Positions 23,717-23,718 of a DNA stretch of 23,718 nucleotides are shown piece by piece. A program made the position numbers and the translations under genes. The stretch is taken from the IMG/VR virus record IMGVR_UViG_3300032086_001022, positions 1-23,718 of that record, one strand, 5' to 3'. How positions within the stretch are numbered: position 1 is the first letter of the stretch; each line of letters starts with the position of its first letter. Under the pieces are notes generated by a model that saw only the letters and a program-made list of their open reading frames with translations, ran no database searches and was not told the DNA's origin. Origin of the DNA: a virus.

Positions 23717-23718
23717 AC

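Overview
This window is a contiguous block of virion-structure genes from the late region of a T4-type myovirus. All 14 coding regions (two cut by the window edges) lie on the minus strand and are read from the right edge to the left. They are packed with 1-8 base overlaps or gaps of at most about 60 bases, and no stretch over 300 bases lacks a gene. The DNA is strongly AT-rich. The gene order (gp25, gp6, a gp7-like protein, a long gp8, a giant DUF4815 protein, then a run of small structural proteins and fibres) and the Asn/Ser/Thr-rich beta-structured fibre proteins resemble marine T4-like phages of picocyanobacteria or SAR11. The host cannot be fixed from this window, and no tRNA, CRISPR, insertion sequence or integration gene was seen.

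Layout from right to left in transcription order. (1) 23716-9614 is the baseplate block: gp25 C-terminus, gp6 (baseplate J-like wedge protein), a gp7-like wedge protein, gp8 and a 2185-residue DUF4815 protein. (2) 9614-8576 holds a 72-residue coiled-coil protein and a small fibre-like protein. (3) 8553-4098 is the most interesting part: a tail fibre carrying two collagen-like Gly-X-Lys tracts, a tail fibre assembly chaperone, and a 656-residue enzyme built of a GT25 (collagen galactosyltransferase-like) domain, a lysyl-hydroxylase-3-type glucosyltransferase domain and a 2-oxoglutarate/Fe(II) lysyl hydroxylase domain. (4) 4057-1209 holds a beta-sandwich structural protein, a small linker protein, a 579-residue repetitive fibre and a coiled-coil protein. 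(5) 1148-1 holds two small structural proteins and the start of another fibre.

Two perfect T4 late-promoter boxes (TATAAATA) lie in the only two gaps larger than 25 bases, so units (4) and (5) can be transcribed on their own at late times. The one at 4079-4086 sits in the loop and arm of a hairpin whose other arm holds the Shine-Dalgarno of the next gene, an arrangement like the early/late translational switch of T4 genes e, soc and 49.

Main proposal: fibre, chaperone and enzyme form a cassette in which the phage makes a collagen-like fibre and hydroxylates and glycosylates its lysines, much as animals modify collagen. The domain assignments rest on clear motif matches read by eye. That the enzyme acts on the neighbouring fibre is inference from linkage and from the fact that every tract lysine is in the X-Lys-Gly context lysyl hydroxylases need.
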